From Rugamonas sp045984285 (lineage in GTDB: Bacteria; Pseudomonadota; Gammaproteobacteria; Burkholderiales; Burkholderiaceae_D), in contig NZ_JBJQIK030000009.1 in assembly GCF_045984285.3 (NCBI RefSeq), positions 124,001 to 188,000 of the forward strand: 64,000 nt of DNA, written 5' to 3'. The position numbers were made by a program, and so were the translations under genes. The notes beneath the pieces are model-generated. The model was not told the DNA's origin and did not search any database. It worked only from the letters and a program-made list of their open reading frames with translations. Positions 17,253-26,285 of the stretch are shown piece after piece (positions within the stretch are counted from its first letter, which is position 1; each line of letters starts with the position of its first letter).

Positions 17253-19346
17253 CTAGACTAGAAGTTCTTCGAATTCGGCCGCAGGTAGCGGCTTGCTGAA
17301 CAGGTAGCCCTGATAGCGGTTGCAGCCGAAGGTTTCCAGCATTTCGCGCTGCGCTTCCGTCTCAACCCCCTCTGCGATCACATCGAGGCTCAGGCTGTGC
17401 GCCATGGCGATAATGGTGCGCACAATGGCCTGGTCGCCCTCATTGTCCACCAGTTCGCGCACGAAGGACTGGTCGATCTTGAGCTGCTCCAGCGGCAGCT
17501 TCTTGAGGTACTGCAGCGATGAATAGCCGGTGCCGAAATCGTCCAGCGCGAAACTGAGACCCGCATCGCGCAAGGCCTTCATGCTCGCGATGGTTTCCGG
17601 CGTGTTCTCAATCAGCACGCCCTCCGTCAGTTCCAGCTTGAGGTGGTGCGGCCGAACGCCGTGCCGTTCCAGCGCCGCGAGGACGCTGCCGCGGAAGCCG
17701 CTCTCGCGGAACTGCCGCGCACTCACATTGACCGCCACTACGAGGCCGCGCATTTCGGGCTTGAGCTGCCACGCCGCGAGCTGTTTGCAGGCGGCATCCA
17801 GCGCCCAGTTGCCGATGCGGGCGATCAGGCCCATTTCCTCCGCCAGTGGAATGAACTGCGAAGGCGGAACGAAACCGTGCCCCGGCTTGTTCCAGCGGAT
17901 CAGCGCCTCCGCGCCCACCGGGCCGATAATGCGGTCCACCTGCATCTGGTAGTACAGCTCGAACTCCTCGTTCTCGATGGCACGGCGCAGGTCACTCTCC
18001 AGCTGGGCCTTGGCCGCAATCTTCAACTGCATTTCATGGTCGAAGAAGCACATCGTATTGCGGCCGGAGCGCTTGGCCTGGTACATGGCGATATCGGCCT
18101 GCATCAGCAGTTCGTCCGGCTTCTGCCGGCTGTCGTTGAACAGCGTCGCGCCGATGGTGGGTGTGCTGTGGCAGGTATGCGAGGCAAGGCGGTAGGGCGC
18201 ATTCAGCTCCGCGAGGATCTTGTTGCAGATGGACTTGGTCTGCGCTGCCGCTTCCACTGCCGTGGGCCCGAGGTCTTCGATGATTAGCACGAATTCGTCG
18301 CCGCCCAGCCGCGCCACGGTATCCGAATCGCGCACGCAGCTGACGAGGCGCTGCGCCACATGCTGCAGCAGCAGGTCGCCGGTGGAGTGGCCCAGCGTGT
18401 CGTTCAGCGTCTTGAAGTTGTCGAGGTCGAGGAAGAGCAGGGCGCCATGCATGCGGTGGCGGTGGATGGCGGAGATGGCGTGTTTCAGGCGATCCAGGAA
18501 AAGCCGCCGGTTCGGCAGGCGCGTGAGGGGATCGTAGAAGGCGAGGCTGCGGATCTCGTCGCTGGCCGCCTTGCTCACCGTGATATCGGTGAAGGTGGCC
18601 ACATAGTGCGTGACGGCGCCGCCATCGCCTACTACGGCGGCGATGGACAGCCATTCCGGATAGATCTCGCCGTTCTTGCGGCGGTTCCATATCTCGCCCG
18701 CCCACATACCGTTGGCGCCGATGGCATCCCACATGGCGCGGTAGAAGGCCTCGTCATGCTTGCCGGAGCTGAGAACGGCGGGCGTGTGGCCCAGCACATC
18801 GGTTTCGGCGTAGCCGGTGATGCCGCTGAAGGCGCTGTTCACCTGCACGATGCGGCCATGCGCGTCCGTCACCATCATGCCCTGCGGAGACTCGAAAGCG
18901 ATGGCGGCGATATTCAGGCGCTCCTCATTGCGTTTGCGCTGTGTAATGTCGTGATGGCAGATCACCGCACCATGGCGGCCGCCGGCAAGCGCTGTCACGG
19001 TCATCGCAAACCAGCGTTGGCTGCCGGACAGCGTGCAGGCATATTCGGCGCCAAAAGAGGGCACGGCGCCGCCCAGCACCGCATTCACCCCCTGCACGGC
19101 GCGCGCGCCCGCCTCGCTGCGCGCCACCGCATCGCTGGCATTGTGCCCATACCGGCGCGCGAACTGCTTCCACGCCGCATTGGCCTCCACAATGCTGCCG
19201 GACTGATTGAGCACTGCGATCTGGTCGGGCAGCGTGTCCAGAATGGCGCATTCGCCCCCTGCAAGTAGCCACGGGCAAGGCCGGATGCCCTTGTCCACCT
19301 TGGGGTCAGACCCGAAAGTGGACACGGGCTCGTCTGCTATATTCAT
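17253..19346 (-). CDS. PAS-PAS-GGDEF-EAL cyclic-di-GMP signalling protein
   Basis: About 697 residues, no transmembrane segment. Two PAS domains (about 35-140 and 150-265; the second has QGMMVTDAHGRIVQVNSAFS) are followed by GGDEF and EAL domains. The diguanylate cyclase motif GGDEF (348-352) is intact and the phosphodiesterase domain carries AEALIRW (EAL 470-472), DDFGTGYSSL and a late AEGVE, so both activities are plausible. The ATG at 19346 is preceded by GGAGGGAACGT, a near-perfect ribosome binding site, and is preferred over a TTG at 19364. Residues 6-18 (EPVSTFGSDPKVD in the chosen frame) are encoded by a dispersed palindromic repeat, so this extreme N terminus is not ancestral to the PAS domain. 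It diverges from the aldo/keto reductase gene. Confidence 0.93.
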   Translation of the reverse strand: MNIADEPVSTFGSDPKVDKGIRPCPWLLAGGECAILDTLPDQIAVLNQSGSIVEANAAWKQFARRYGHNASDAVARSEAGARAVQGVNAVLGGAVPSFGAEYACTLSGSQRWFAMTVTALAGGRHGAVICHHDITQRKRNEERLNIAAIAFESPQGMMVTDAHGRIVQVNSAFSGITGYAETDVLGHTPAVLSSGKHDEAFYRAMWDAIGANGMWAGEIWNRRKNGEIYPEWLSIAAVVGDGGAVTHYVATFTDITVSKAASDEIRSLAFYDPLTRLPNRRLFLDRLKHAISAIHRHRMHGALLFLDLDNFKTLNDTLGHSTGDLLLQHVAQRLVSCVRDSDTVARLGGDEFVLIIEDLGPTAVEAAAQTKSICNKILAELNAPYRLASHTCHSTPTIGATLFNDSRQKPDELLMQADIAMYQAKRSGRNTMCFFDHEMQLKIAAKAQLESDLRRAIENEEFELYYQMQVDRIIGPVGAEALIRWNKPGHGFVPPSQFIPLAEEMGLIARIGNWALDAACKQLAAWQLKPEMRGLVVAVNVSARQFRESGFRGSVLAALERHGVRPHHLKLELTEGVLIENTPETIASMKALRDAGLSFALDDFGTGYSSLQYLKKLPLEQLKIDQSFVRELVDNEGDQAIVRTIIAMAHSLSLDVIAEGVETEAQREMLETFGCNRYQGYLFSKPLPAAEFEELLV
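19293..19323. repeat. GGGG-core palindrome inside the N-terminal codons of the GGDEF-EAL gene
   Basis: GTCCACCTTGGGGTC and GACCCGAAAGTGGAC flank a single-base centre. The arms pair at 13 of 15 positions. On the coding (reverse) strand it encodes VSTFGSDPKVD shortly after the start codon. It is the same type as the paired elements in dxr (41368-41471), which also contain GTGTCCAC, GGGGTCAG and GTGGACAC. Confidence 0.8.
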
Positions 19347-19432
19347 ACGTTCCCTCCGCTGCAAGCCTCATACATTAGCGGTGGCGATGTGAAAAAAGAT
19401 TGATGTAGGTCAAAATTCTCTGAGGAAATACG

Positions 19433-20245
19433 ATGACGCCACAATTCGGGCAGGGCACGTGGAATATGGGCGAGGAGCCGTCCCGCAGGCCGCAGGAGGT
19501 GCGCGCGCTGCAGCTGGGCCTCGACCTCGGCATGACCATGATCGACACCGCCGAGATGTATGCCGATGGCGGTTCGGAGGAAGTGGTGGGCGAGGCCATT
19601 GCAGGCCGCCGCTCGCAGGTCTACCTGGTAAGCAAGGTATATCCGCATAACGCCACCCGGCGCGGCGTGCAGCAGGCCTGCGAACGCAGCCTGAAACGCC
19701 TGAAGACCGATTATCTCAATCTCTACCTGCTGCACTGGCGCGGCAATGTGCCGCTCGCCGAAACGCTGGAAGGTTTCGAAGCGCTGAAGCGCGACGGCAA
19801 GATCCGCGACTACGGCGTGAGCAATTTCGATGTGGACGACATGGAAGAAGCCCAGTCGCTGCAAGGCGCCGTGGCCGCCAACCAGGTGTGCTACAACTTG
19901 CGCCGCCGCGGCATCGAGTGGGACCTGCTGCCATGGTGCCGCCAGCGCGGCATTCCCGTCATGGCCTATTCGCCGCTGGAATCCGACCGCAAGGAGCAGC
20001 AGCGCCTGTTCGCCGAGCCTGCACTGGTGCAGCTCGCGCAGCAGCATGGCGCAACGCCCGCGCAGATCGCGCTGGCCTGGCTTGCACACCAGGAGGGAGT
20101 GGTGGCCATTCCCAAGGCCGTGCAGGAGGAGCACGTGCGCGCCAACCGCGCCGCGCTGGATATCCGCCTCAGCGCCGCCGACCTGGCGGCGATAGACCAG
20201 GCTTTCCCCCCGCCGCGGCGCAAAATGCCGCTGGATATGCTGTAA
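19433..20245 (+). CDS. Aldo/keto reductase
   Basis: A 270-residue NADPH-dependent oxidoreductase of the AKR superfamily (TIM barrel, cytoplasmic). The catalytic tetrad is recognisable: Asp and Tyr in IDTAEMYADG, Lys in VSKVYP and His in LLHWRG. YGVSNFDVDDM, NQVCYNLRRRGIEWDLLPWC and the cofactor-loop AIPKAV near the C terminus fit the DkgA/YdhF-like group. The ATG at 19433 follows TGAGGAAATACG, a good ribosome binding site. It starts close to the divergent GGDEF-EAL gene. The physiological substrate is not predictable. Confidence 0.93.
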   Translation: MTPQFGQGTWNMGEEPSRRPQEVRALQLGLDLGMTMIDTAEMYADGGSEEVVGEAIAGRRSQVYLVSKVYPHNATRRGVQQACERSLKRLKTDYLNLYLLHWRGNVPLAETLEGFEALKRDGKIRDYGVSNFDVDDMEEAQSLQGAVAANQVCYNLRRRGIEWDLLPWCRQRGIPVMAYSPLESDRKEQQRLFAEPALVQLAQQHGATPAQIALAWLAHQEGVVAIPKAVQEEHVRANRAALDIRLSAADLAAIDQAFPPPRRKMPLDML

Positions 20246-20360
20246 ACCGCGTTCTGTCGCCTGAATTCCGCGTTTTGTCGCAAGCCTGTCGCCATCCGGT
20301 GTGCGAACGGCTACGCTCAACATGGGCAAATTGTGCCCGCCTCACAGAAAGGTAAGTTCG

Positions 20361-22013
20361 ATGCACCTGACTCCGCGCTACGGCCAGATGGCCATGGTGG
20401 CGATTGCCGCCGCCTTCGCTGCTCCCGCTCTTTACGCCCAATCGCTCGACCTCAACACCGCCCCCGATAAGCTGGCCGCGGAAACCCTTGGCAAGCAGCC
20501 AGGCAGCGTGACGGTGGGCGTTGCGCGCGGCGCAGGCGAAGTGTTTGGCGCGGCCGGCGATACCGGCGCCGAGGCGGGCAAGCCGGTGCTCTATGAAATC
20601 GGCTCGATCAGCAAGGTGTTCACCGGCCTGCTGCTCGCGCAGGCGGTGGAAAAGGGCGAGCTGTCGCTGGACGACAATCTCGGCAAGCTGCTCGCAGGAG
20701 AGGTGACGATGCAGCCCGAGGTGGCCGCCATTACCTTGCGCCAGCTGGTGACACATAGCTCCTGCCTGCCACGCCTGCCTGAAGGGAAATGGACCGACGA
20801 AATGCGCGACCCTTACCGCGATGTCAGCCGCGCGATGCTGTGGGATGCGCTGGCCAAAACGAAGCTCAAACAATCGCCGCCCTGTGCGGGCGACTACAGC
20901 AACTTCGGCTTCGCCGTGCTGGGTGAAACGCTCTCCGTCCGCTACAAGGCGCCATGGGAAACGCTGGTCATCGAACGCATTGCCGCGCCGCTGGAGATGA
21001 AGGATACGCAGCAGCACCTGGGCGACAAGCAGGCCCGCTTCGCCAGGCCATGGCGGGGTACGAAGGAATGGTCGTCCTGGCAGTTCCAGTCCTTCGCGGG
21101 CGCTGGCGCCTTGCGGTCCACCGCTCCGGACATGCTGAAGTTCAGCCGCGCCATGCTCGCCGGCCGCAAGGGACCGCTGGGTGCAGCCGCTGAACGTGCG
21201 CTGCAGCCGCTGGGCCGGATGGCGGGCACTGAAATCGGCTACGCCGTGATGATGCGTGGTCCTGCCGAGCGCCGTACCTACTTCCATGGCGGTGCAACAG
21301 GGGCCTATAAAGCGCACTGGATGATCCTGCCGGATACCGGCGAAGCCCTGATCGTGCTTGCTTCGAACAGCGCTGCCGACATCGAGAAAGTATCGAACGC
21401 CGTGATTTCCGAACGCTACAAGCTCGCCAAGCCTTCAACGCCCCCCGTGGCGCTGGCCAATCCGGGCGATTACAACGGCGTTTACCGCGTGAGCCCCAAG
21501 CTGGCCATGACGTTCGTGGCGCAGAACGGCACCGTCTATGGCCGCATGACGGGCCAGCTGTTCAATGCCCTCACGCCAAGCGCCACCGACACCTTTATCC
21601 ACGAGCGTTTTGGCGCGGAGTTCTCCTTCCGCCGCGAGGGCGGTAAGGTGGTGAGCGTTACGCTGCGCCAGCGCGGCAACACCATGGAAGGCAAGCGCAG
21701 CGATGAGCCTGTGCCTGCCCAGGCAATGATGGATGGCGTTACCCAGGAAGCTTTCGGCGGCCGCTATCGCATGATTGAAGACGGCACCCCGGCGGAATTC
21801 GAAGTCCGCGTGCGCGACGGCCAGCTGCTGATCAAACTCGAACAGCAGCCCATGATCGGCGTGCAGCCGGTGCCCGGCAAGCCTGACCGCTTTGCATACG
21901 ATGTGGTGGACGCCGAAGTGCAGTTCGAGCGCGGCGAAGACAAGAAGATTGTCGCGCTGCTGCTGCATCAGAATGGAAAGGTGCTGCGCGCCGAACGGCA
22001 GGCGGCGCAGTAA
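20361..22013 (+). CDS. Secreted serine beta-lactamase-family (class C-like) hydrolase
   Basis: About 550 residues. Signal peptide MHLTPRYGQMAMVAIAAAFA with likely cleavage after ALYA (residue 26), so periplasmic or secreted. The class C beta-lactamase / esterase fold motifs are present: Ser82-x-x-Lys85 in EIGSISKVF, Tyr179-Ser-Asn181 in GDYSNFG, and His309-Gly-Gly in YFHGGATG. About 200 extra C-terminal residues (350-550, beta-rich, DUF3471-like by appearance) follow. Such proteins are usually esterases or D-aminopeptidases and only sometimes true beta-lactamases. The ATG at 20361 follows GAAAGGTAAGTTCG. An upstream in-frame start at 20301 would bury the signal peptide. The convergent ycgR-like gene ends 14 bases away. 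Confidence 0.9.
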   Translation: MHLTPRYGQMAMVAIAAAFAAPALYAQSLDLNTAPDKLAAETLGKQPGSVTVGVARGAGEVFGAAGDTGAEAGKPVLYEIGSISKVFTGLLLAQAVEKGELSLDDNLGKLLAGEVTMQPEVAAITLRQLVTHSSCLPRLPEGKWTDEMRDPYRDVSRAMLWDALAKTKLKQSPPCAGDYSNFGFAVLGETLSVRYKAPWETLVIERIAAPLEMKDTQQHLGDKQARFARPWRGTKEWSSWQFQSFAGAGALRSTAPDMLKFSRAMLAGRKGPLGAAAERALQPLGRMAGTEIGYAVMMRGPAERRTYFHGGATGAYKAHWMILPDTGEALIVLASNSAADIEKVSNAVISERYKLAKPSTPPVALANPGDYNGVYRVSPKLAMTFVAQNGTVYGRMTGQLFNALTPSATDTFIHERFGAEFSFRREGGKVVSVTLRQRGNTMEGKRSDEPVPAQAMMDGVTQEAFGGRYRMIEDGTPAEFEVRVRDGQLLIKLEQQPMIGVQPVPGKPDRFAYDVVDAEVQFERGEDKKIVALLLHQNGKVLRAERQAAQ

Positions 22014-22027
22014 TCGGAAGGGGAGAA

Positions 22028-22837
22028 TCAGGCGGGCTTGCTCGCCTTGTTCTCTTCCATGGTGGCCATGCGTTTGAGGAGACGTTCGATCTCCTCTTTG
22101 GTGTTCTCATCGAGGTTGATGAACATGCAGCCGATCTGCACCTGTTCACCCAGCAGGAAGGACTTGAAGGTGCGCACCGCGCGAATCTCCATGTCCGCCG
22201 TAATCACCGTTTCCGGGCCCAGCTCCAGGCGCACCCGTTCCAGCTTGCGCCCGCGCAGCAGGCCGCGTGCTTCGCGCGGCTGCGCGCGCATGGCCACGCC
22301 GCCGGACGAGAAGTCATACAGCTGCAATTCGTAGGATTTGCCGACCAGGATGAACGAGGCCATGAAGTTCGAGCCCAGCGGAGTCTCGAAGCGCGGCGTT
22401 TCGCGCCGGTTCAGCACCAGCGCCTTTTCGGGGAAGGGAATTGTTACCTTGGTCCAGTCGCCGCCGGGGCTTGGCGGCCAGCTCTCCTGGGTCAGCTCCC
22501 ACTGCATGCGCGCGTCCTTGAACCACGCCACGAAGATCAGGCGGCCGCCGGGAAGGGGATTCGGCTCCACCAGGTCCAGCTCAAACTCCGGCAGCTCAGG
22601 GTGCACATAGTCGATGCGCGCCATGATGGGTTCATCGCGCTCCGGGTGGTAGATCGCTACTGCGTCGCCGCTGTCGCAAACTTCCGCCAGCGCTTCGCCG
22701 ATAACGTCTTCCGCCACCAGCTCTTCCGGGGTCGCAGTGACGGGGATCTTCTGCGCCGCATTACGGACAGTGGGCGGACCTTTTCGATCAAAATTCGCGT
22801 TATCGTTCACGGCCAGGCTATTCTTCGCTATAGACAA
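22028..22837 (-). CDS. YcgR-like PilZ-domain flagellar brake protein
   Basis: A 269-residue cytoplasmic cyclic-di-GMP effector that in the YcgR family binds the flagellar motor and slows it. A YcgR N-terminal domain (about 40-135) is followed by a PilZ domain whose binding motifs are intact: Arg144-Arg145-x3-Arg149 in NRRETPRFE, and Asp175-x-Ser-x-x-Gly in YDFSSGG. It would respond to cyclic-di-GMP made by proteins such as the PAS-GGDEF-EAL protein about 3 kb away. It is not in a flagellar operon here. On the reverse strand the upstream AAGTAGAGGGGAAGTAATTG precedes an ATG context at 22837. Confidence 0.9.
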   Translation of the reverse strand: MSIAKNSLAVNDNANFDRKGPPTVRNAAQKIPVTATPEELVAEDVIGEALAEVCDSGDAVAIYHPERDEPIMARIDYVHPELPEFELDLVEPNPLPGGRLIFVAWFKDARMQWELTQESWPPSPGGDWTKVTIPFPEKALVLNRRETPRFETPLGSNFMASFILVGKSYELQLYDFSSGGVAMRAQPREARGLLRGRKLERVRLELGPETVITADMEIRAVRTFKSFLLGEQVQIGCMFINLDENTKEEIERLLKRMATMEENKASKPA

Positions 22838-22942
22838 TTACTTCCCCTCTACTTTACAGCTTAAAACGAGTTTTAGCTTGCAAAAAAGAAAGAATAACAG
22901 TGTATCTGTGACAATGTCACACGATTGTTGTAAATCCGTCTA

Positions 22943-23692
22943 TTAGAACCTTTCCTCAGGTAATAAGTAGCGCCACTTGCCTGTAGGAAGCTCGCCCAGT
23001 TTGACCTTTCCTATGCGCACCCTCTTGAGCCCGATCACTTTCAGGCCAACCATTTCGCACATCCGGCGGATCTGGCGTTTCTTGCCTTCACGCAACGTGA
23101 AGCTTAACTGATCTTCGTTCTGCCAGCGAACTTTTGCGGGCAGCAGGGGCTTTCCGTCCATCCACAGGCCGTGGTTCAGCTTTTTCAGGTCCGCATCCGG
23201 CAGCTTGCCCGGCTTGGAATACTGTACGCGCACCAGGTATTCCTTGTCGATCTCGGTGTCCTGGCCGATCAGGTGTTTGGCGATGCGTCCGTCCTGGGTG
23301 AGCACCAGCAGGCCCACGGAATCGATATCCAGGCGGCCCGCAGGCACCAGGCTGCGCAGCTGGGTAGGGTGGAACTGCTCGGGCGCCGTATCGCCTTCCC
23401 AGCGGTTCTCCGGCTTGATGAGAGCCACGGCGGGCGTATAACCGTCCTCCGCCTGGCCGCTCACATAGCCCATGGGCTTGTTGATCAGGATGGTGACGCG
23501 CTTGGACTGTTCGGCCGCCGCCTGGCGCTCCACAGTCACTTTCTGGCTTGGATAGACCTTGGTGCCCAGCTCGGACACCACCTTCCCATCCACCCGCACC
23601 CAGCCCTTGGCAATCCATTCATCAGCCTCGCGGCGGGAGCACAGGCCCAGTTCGGACATGCGCTTGGACAGGCGTAGCAATTCTTCGGACAT
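22943..23692 (-). CDS. RsuA/RluF-family rRNA pseudouridine synthase
   Basis: A 249-residue enzyme that isomerises uridine to pseudouridine in ribosomal RNA. An N-terminal S4 RNA-binding domain (RLSKRMSELGLCSRREADEW then GKVVSELGTKVYPSQKVTVE) precedes the catalytic domain with GRLDIDSVGLLVLT (catalytic Asp122) and the EGKKRQIRRMCEMVGLKVIG then LKRVRIGKVKLGELPTGKWR block characteristic of RsuA/RluB/RluE/RluF enzymes. Resemblance to RluF (position 2604 of 23S rRNA in E. coli) is closest by eye, but the exact target is not settled. The start overlaps the end of glnD by one base, so the two may be co-transcribed. Confidence 0.9.
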   Translation of the reverse strand: MSEELLRLSKRMSELGLCSRREADEWIAKGWVRVDGKVVSELGTKVYPSQKVTVERQAAAEQSKRVTILINKPMGYVSGQAEDGYTPAVALIKPENRWEGDTAPEQFHPTQLRSLVPAGRLDIDSVGLLVLTQDGRIAKHLIGQDTEIDKEYLVRVQYSKPGKLPDADLKKLNHGLWMDGKPLLPAKVRWQNEDQLSFTLREGKKRQIRRMCEMVGLKVIGLKRVRIGKVKLGELPTGKWRYLLPEERF

Positions 23693-26277
23693 CAGACTTT
23701 CAAAGCTTCCAGTAAATCGGTTTCAAGCTGGAGCTGGGTGCGCGCATTGTTCAGCGCCGCCCCATCGACCAGGAATACGTCTTCCACGCGCTCGCCCAGC
23801 GTCATGATCTTGGCGGTATGCAGGTTCACTTTATATTTCGTGAGCACGTTCGCAATCGAGTACAGCAGGCCGGTGCGGTCGTTCGCCGCAACGGACAGCA
23901 GGTAGTACTGGCCGCGTTCATCCGGCCGCAGGTCCACGGTCGGCTGTACCGGGAAGGTGCGCGAAAGGCGCGACAGGCGGCCCTTGCTCGGCGGCTGCAG
24001 CGGCTCGTTCGACTGCAGCAGGTCGCATACCTCATGCTCGATCAGGCTGATGATGTCGCGATAGCTCTTCGCGAAACTCTGCTCTGTGACGAGGAAGGTA
24101 TCGAGCGCGTAGCCGTGCTTCGTGGTGTGGATCTTCGCGTCAAGGATGCTGAAGTTCTTGCGGTCGAAGTAGCCGCAGATGCGCGCAAACAGGTCCGGCT
24201 GGTCCTTGATATAGACGGCGATCTGCAGGCCTTCGCCAATCGGCGCAAGGCGGCATTTGACGACGGGCTTCTCGCTGTTCAGGCGGTCGTACAGCGCGCG
24301 CGTCTGCCAGGCGATATCGGAAGCCTCGTGGCGCAGGAAATAAGCCATGTCCAGCTGCTTCCATAGCGCCTCGTGCGCATCCGGCGGCAGGCCGTAGAGG
24401 CGCAGCGTGGCCAAGGCTTCCTGCTGGCGGTTCTTCAGTTCGCGGTCTGAGTTCGGCGCTTCGCCGCCCAGCACACGCAGGGTCATCTTGTACAGATCTT
24501 CCAGCAGCTTGCCTTTCCAGGCGTTCCACACCTTCGGGCTGGTGCCGCGGATATCCGCCACCGTGAGCAGGTACAGGGCGGTGAGGTGGCGCTCATCGCG
24601 CACCGTCTTCGCGAAGTTCTGGATCACGTCCGGATCCGACAGGTCCTGCTTCTGCGCCACCTGCGACATGGTGAGGTGCTGCTCCACGAGGAAGGCCACC
24701 AGTTCGGTATCTTCCTCGCTCAGGCCATGGTCCTGGCAGAACTGCGTAACGTCGGCCACGCCCAGCTTGGAGTGGTCGCCGCCGCGGCCCTTGGCGATAT
24801 CGTGGAACAGGGCAGCCACATACAGCAGCCATGGCTGCGGGAAGTTCGCCATCAGCTGGCTGCAGAAGGGATATTCGTGCGCGTGCTCGGACATCGTAAA
24901 GCGGCGCATATTCCGCACCACCATCATGATGTGCTGGTCCACCGTATAAACGTGGAACAGGTCATGCTGCATCTGGCCCACGATCTTGCGGAAGTTCGGC
25001 AGATAGCGGCCCAGGATGGAAAACTCGTTCATGCGGCGCAGCGCGTGAATGATGCCCTGCGGCGCCTGCAGGATGCGCAGGAAGTAGGCGCGGTTCACCG
25101 GGCTTGCGCGGAAGTCGTCATCGATGAGGTTACGCGCATTCCACATGGCGCGGATGGTGCGCGCCGTCATGCCCTTGATCGCCGGGCGCTCCGTCATCAG
25201 CACAAACATCTCCAGCAGCGCCGAAGGCGTCTTCTGGAATACATCGTCCGAACTGATATCAATGAAGGCATTCACATCGTTGAAGCGCTCATTGATGGCG
25301 ATGGACGAACAGCCTTGCGGGAACAGGTGCGCTTCAATGTCCTGCACCAGAATCGTGTTCAGCTGAGTGACCGTTTTCGCGGCCCAGTAATAGCGCTGCA
25401 TCAGGTATTCGCTGGCGCGGCGCATGTTCACGCCATCGCCGTCCGCCTTGAAGCCGAGCGATTCGGCAATGGCCGTTTGCACATCGAACACCAGCCGGTC
25501 CTCGCGGCGGCCGGCATGCAGGTGCAGGCGCACGCGGATATCCTTGAACGCGCGCTCCTTCTCCATCAGGTGCCGCGCTTCCTCGCGCGTGATGAGATTG
25601 CGCGTGGCCAGCGTGCGCCAGGAGTTCGCCAGGCCCGCAGCCTTTGCGATCCACAGGATCACCTGCAGGTCGCGCAGGCCGCCGGGGCTCTCCTTGCAGT
25701 TCGGCTCCAGCGCATAAGGCGTATCCTCATACTTTGCATGGCGCTGGCGCATCTCCGCAATCTTCGCGTGGAAGAAAGCCTGCGGATCCATGGCCGCGTT
25801 GTACTTCTCCAGCAGTTCCTCGAACAGCGCCGCGCTGCCGGTGATCAGGCGCGCTTCCAGCAGGCTGGTTTGCACCGTGATATCGGCCTTCGACTCGCTC
25901 AGGCACTCGTCCACCGTGCGGATGCTGTGGCCCACTTCCAGGCCCAGGTCCCACAGCAACTGCACCAGTTCTTCCAGCTTATGGCGCGTTGCATCGTCCG
26001 GCTGCTCGCGCAGCAGGATCAGCACATCCACATCGGAATAGGGGAACAACTCGCCGCGGCCATAACCGCCGACGGCAACAAGCGCCGTATCGGCGGGCAG
26101 GGCAGCCGACTCCCACGCCGTGGTGAGCACCGCATCGACAGACTGGCGCAGGCCAATGAGCAGCTTCTCCGGCTTGCCGTCCGCCTTGAAGGTAGCGGTG
26201 ACGACCTGCCGGTCAGACTTCAGGCGCGCCTTCAGCTGCTCGCGCAGGCCGCCGTTCTTGATGTCGGAAGCGCCCAT
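23692..26277 (-). CDS. glnD: [Protein-PII] uridylyltransferase / uridylyl-removing enzyme
   Basis: An 861-residue bifunctional nitrogen sensor that uridylylates PII proteins when glutamine is low and removes the groups when it is high. The nucleotidyltransferase domain has GGYGRGELFPYSDVDVLILL (71-90; catalytic Asp82 and Asp84). The HD hydrolase domain has LFHDIAKGRGGDHS. Two C-terminal ACT domains for glutamine sensing follow (IAVYIKDQPDLFARICGYFD; then VAANDRTGLLYSIANVL). Length and domain order are standard. It lies eight bases downstream of map on the reverse strand, the usual map-glnD pairing in betaproteobacteria. Confidence 0.98.
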   Translation of the reverse strand: MGASDIKNGGLREQLKARLKSDRQVVTATFKADGKPEKLLIGLRQSVDAVLTTAWESAALPADTALVAVGGYGRGELFPYSDVDVLILLREQPDDATRHKLEELVQLLWDLGLEVGHSIRTVDECLSESKADITVQTSLLEARLITGSAALFEELLEKYNAAMDPQAFFHAKIAEMRQRHAKYEDTPYALEPNCKESPGGLRDLQVILWIAKAAGLANSWRTLATRNLITREEARHLMEKERAFKDIRVRLHLHAGRREDRLVFDVQTAIAESLGFKADGDGVNMRRASEYLMQRYYWAAKTVTQLNTILVQDIEAHLFPQGCSSIAINERFNDVNAFIDISSDDVFQKTPSALLEMFVLMTERPAIKGMTARTIRAMWNARNLIDDDFRASPVNRAYFLRILQAPQGIIHALRRMNEFSILGRYLPNFRKIVGQMQHDLFHVYTVDQHIMMVVRNMRRFTMSEHAHEYPFCSQLMANFPQPWLLYVAALFHDIAKGRGGDHSKLGVADVTQFCQDHGLSEEDTELVAFLVEQHLTMSQVAQKQDLSDPDVIQNFAKTVRDERHLTALYLLTVADIRGTSPKVWNAWKGKLLEDLYKMTLRVLGGEAPNSDRELKNRQQEALATLRLYGLPPDAHEALWKQLDMAYFLRHEASDIAWQTRALYDRLNSEKPVVKCRLAPIGEGLQIAVYIKDQPDLFARICGYFDRKNFSILDAKIHTTKHGYALDTFLVTEQSFAKSYRDIISLIEHEVCDLLQSNEPLQPPSKGRLSRLSRTFPVQPTVDLRPDERGQYYLLSVAANDRTGLLYSIANVLTKYKVNLHTAKIMTLGERVEDVFLVDGAALNNARTQLQLETDLLEALKV

Positions 26278-26285
26278 GCGCCGGC

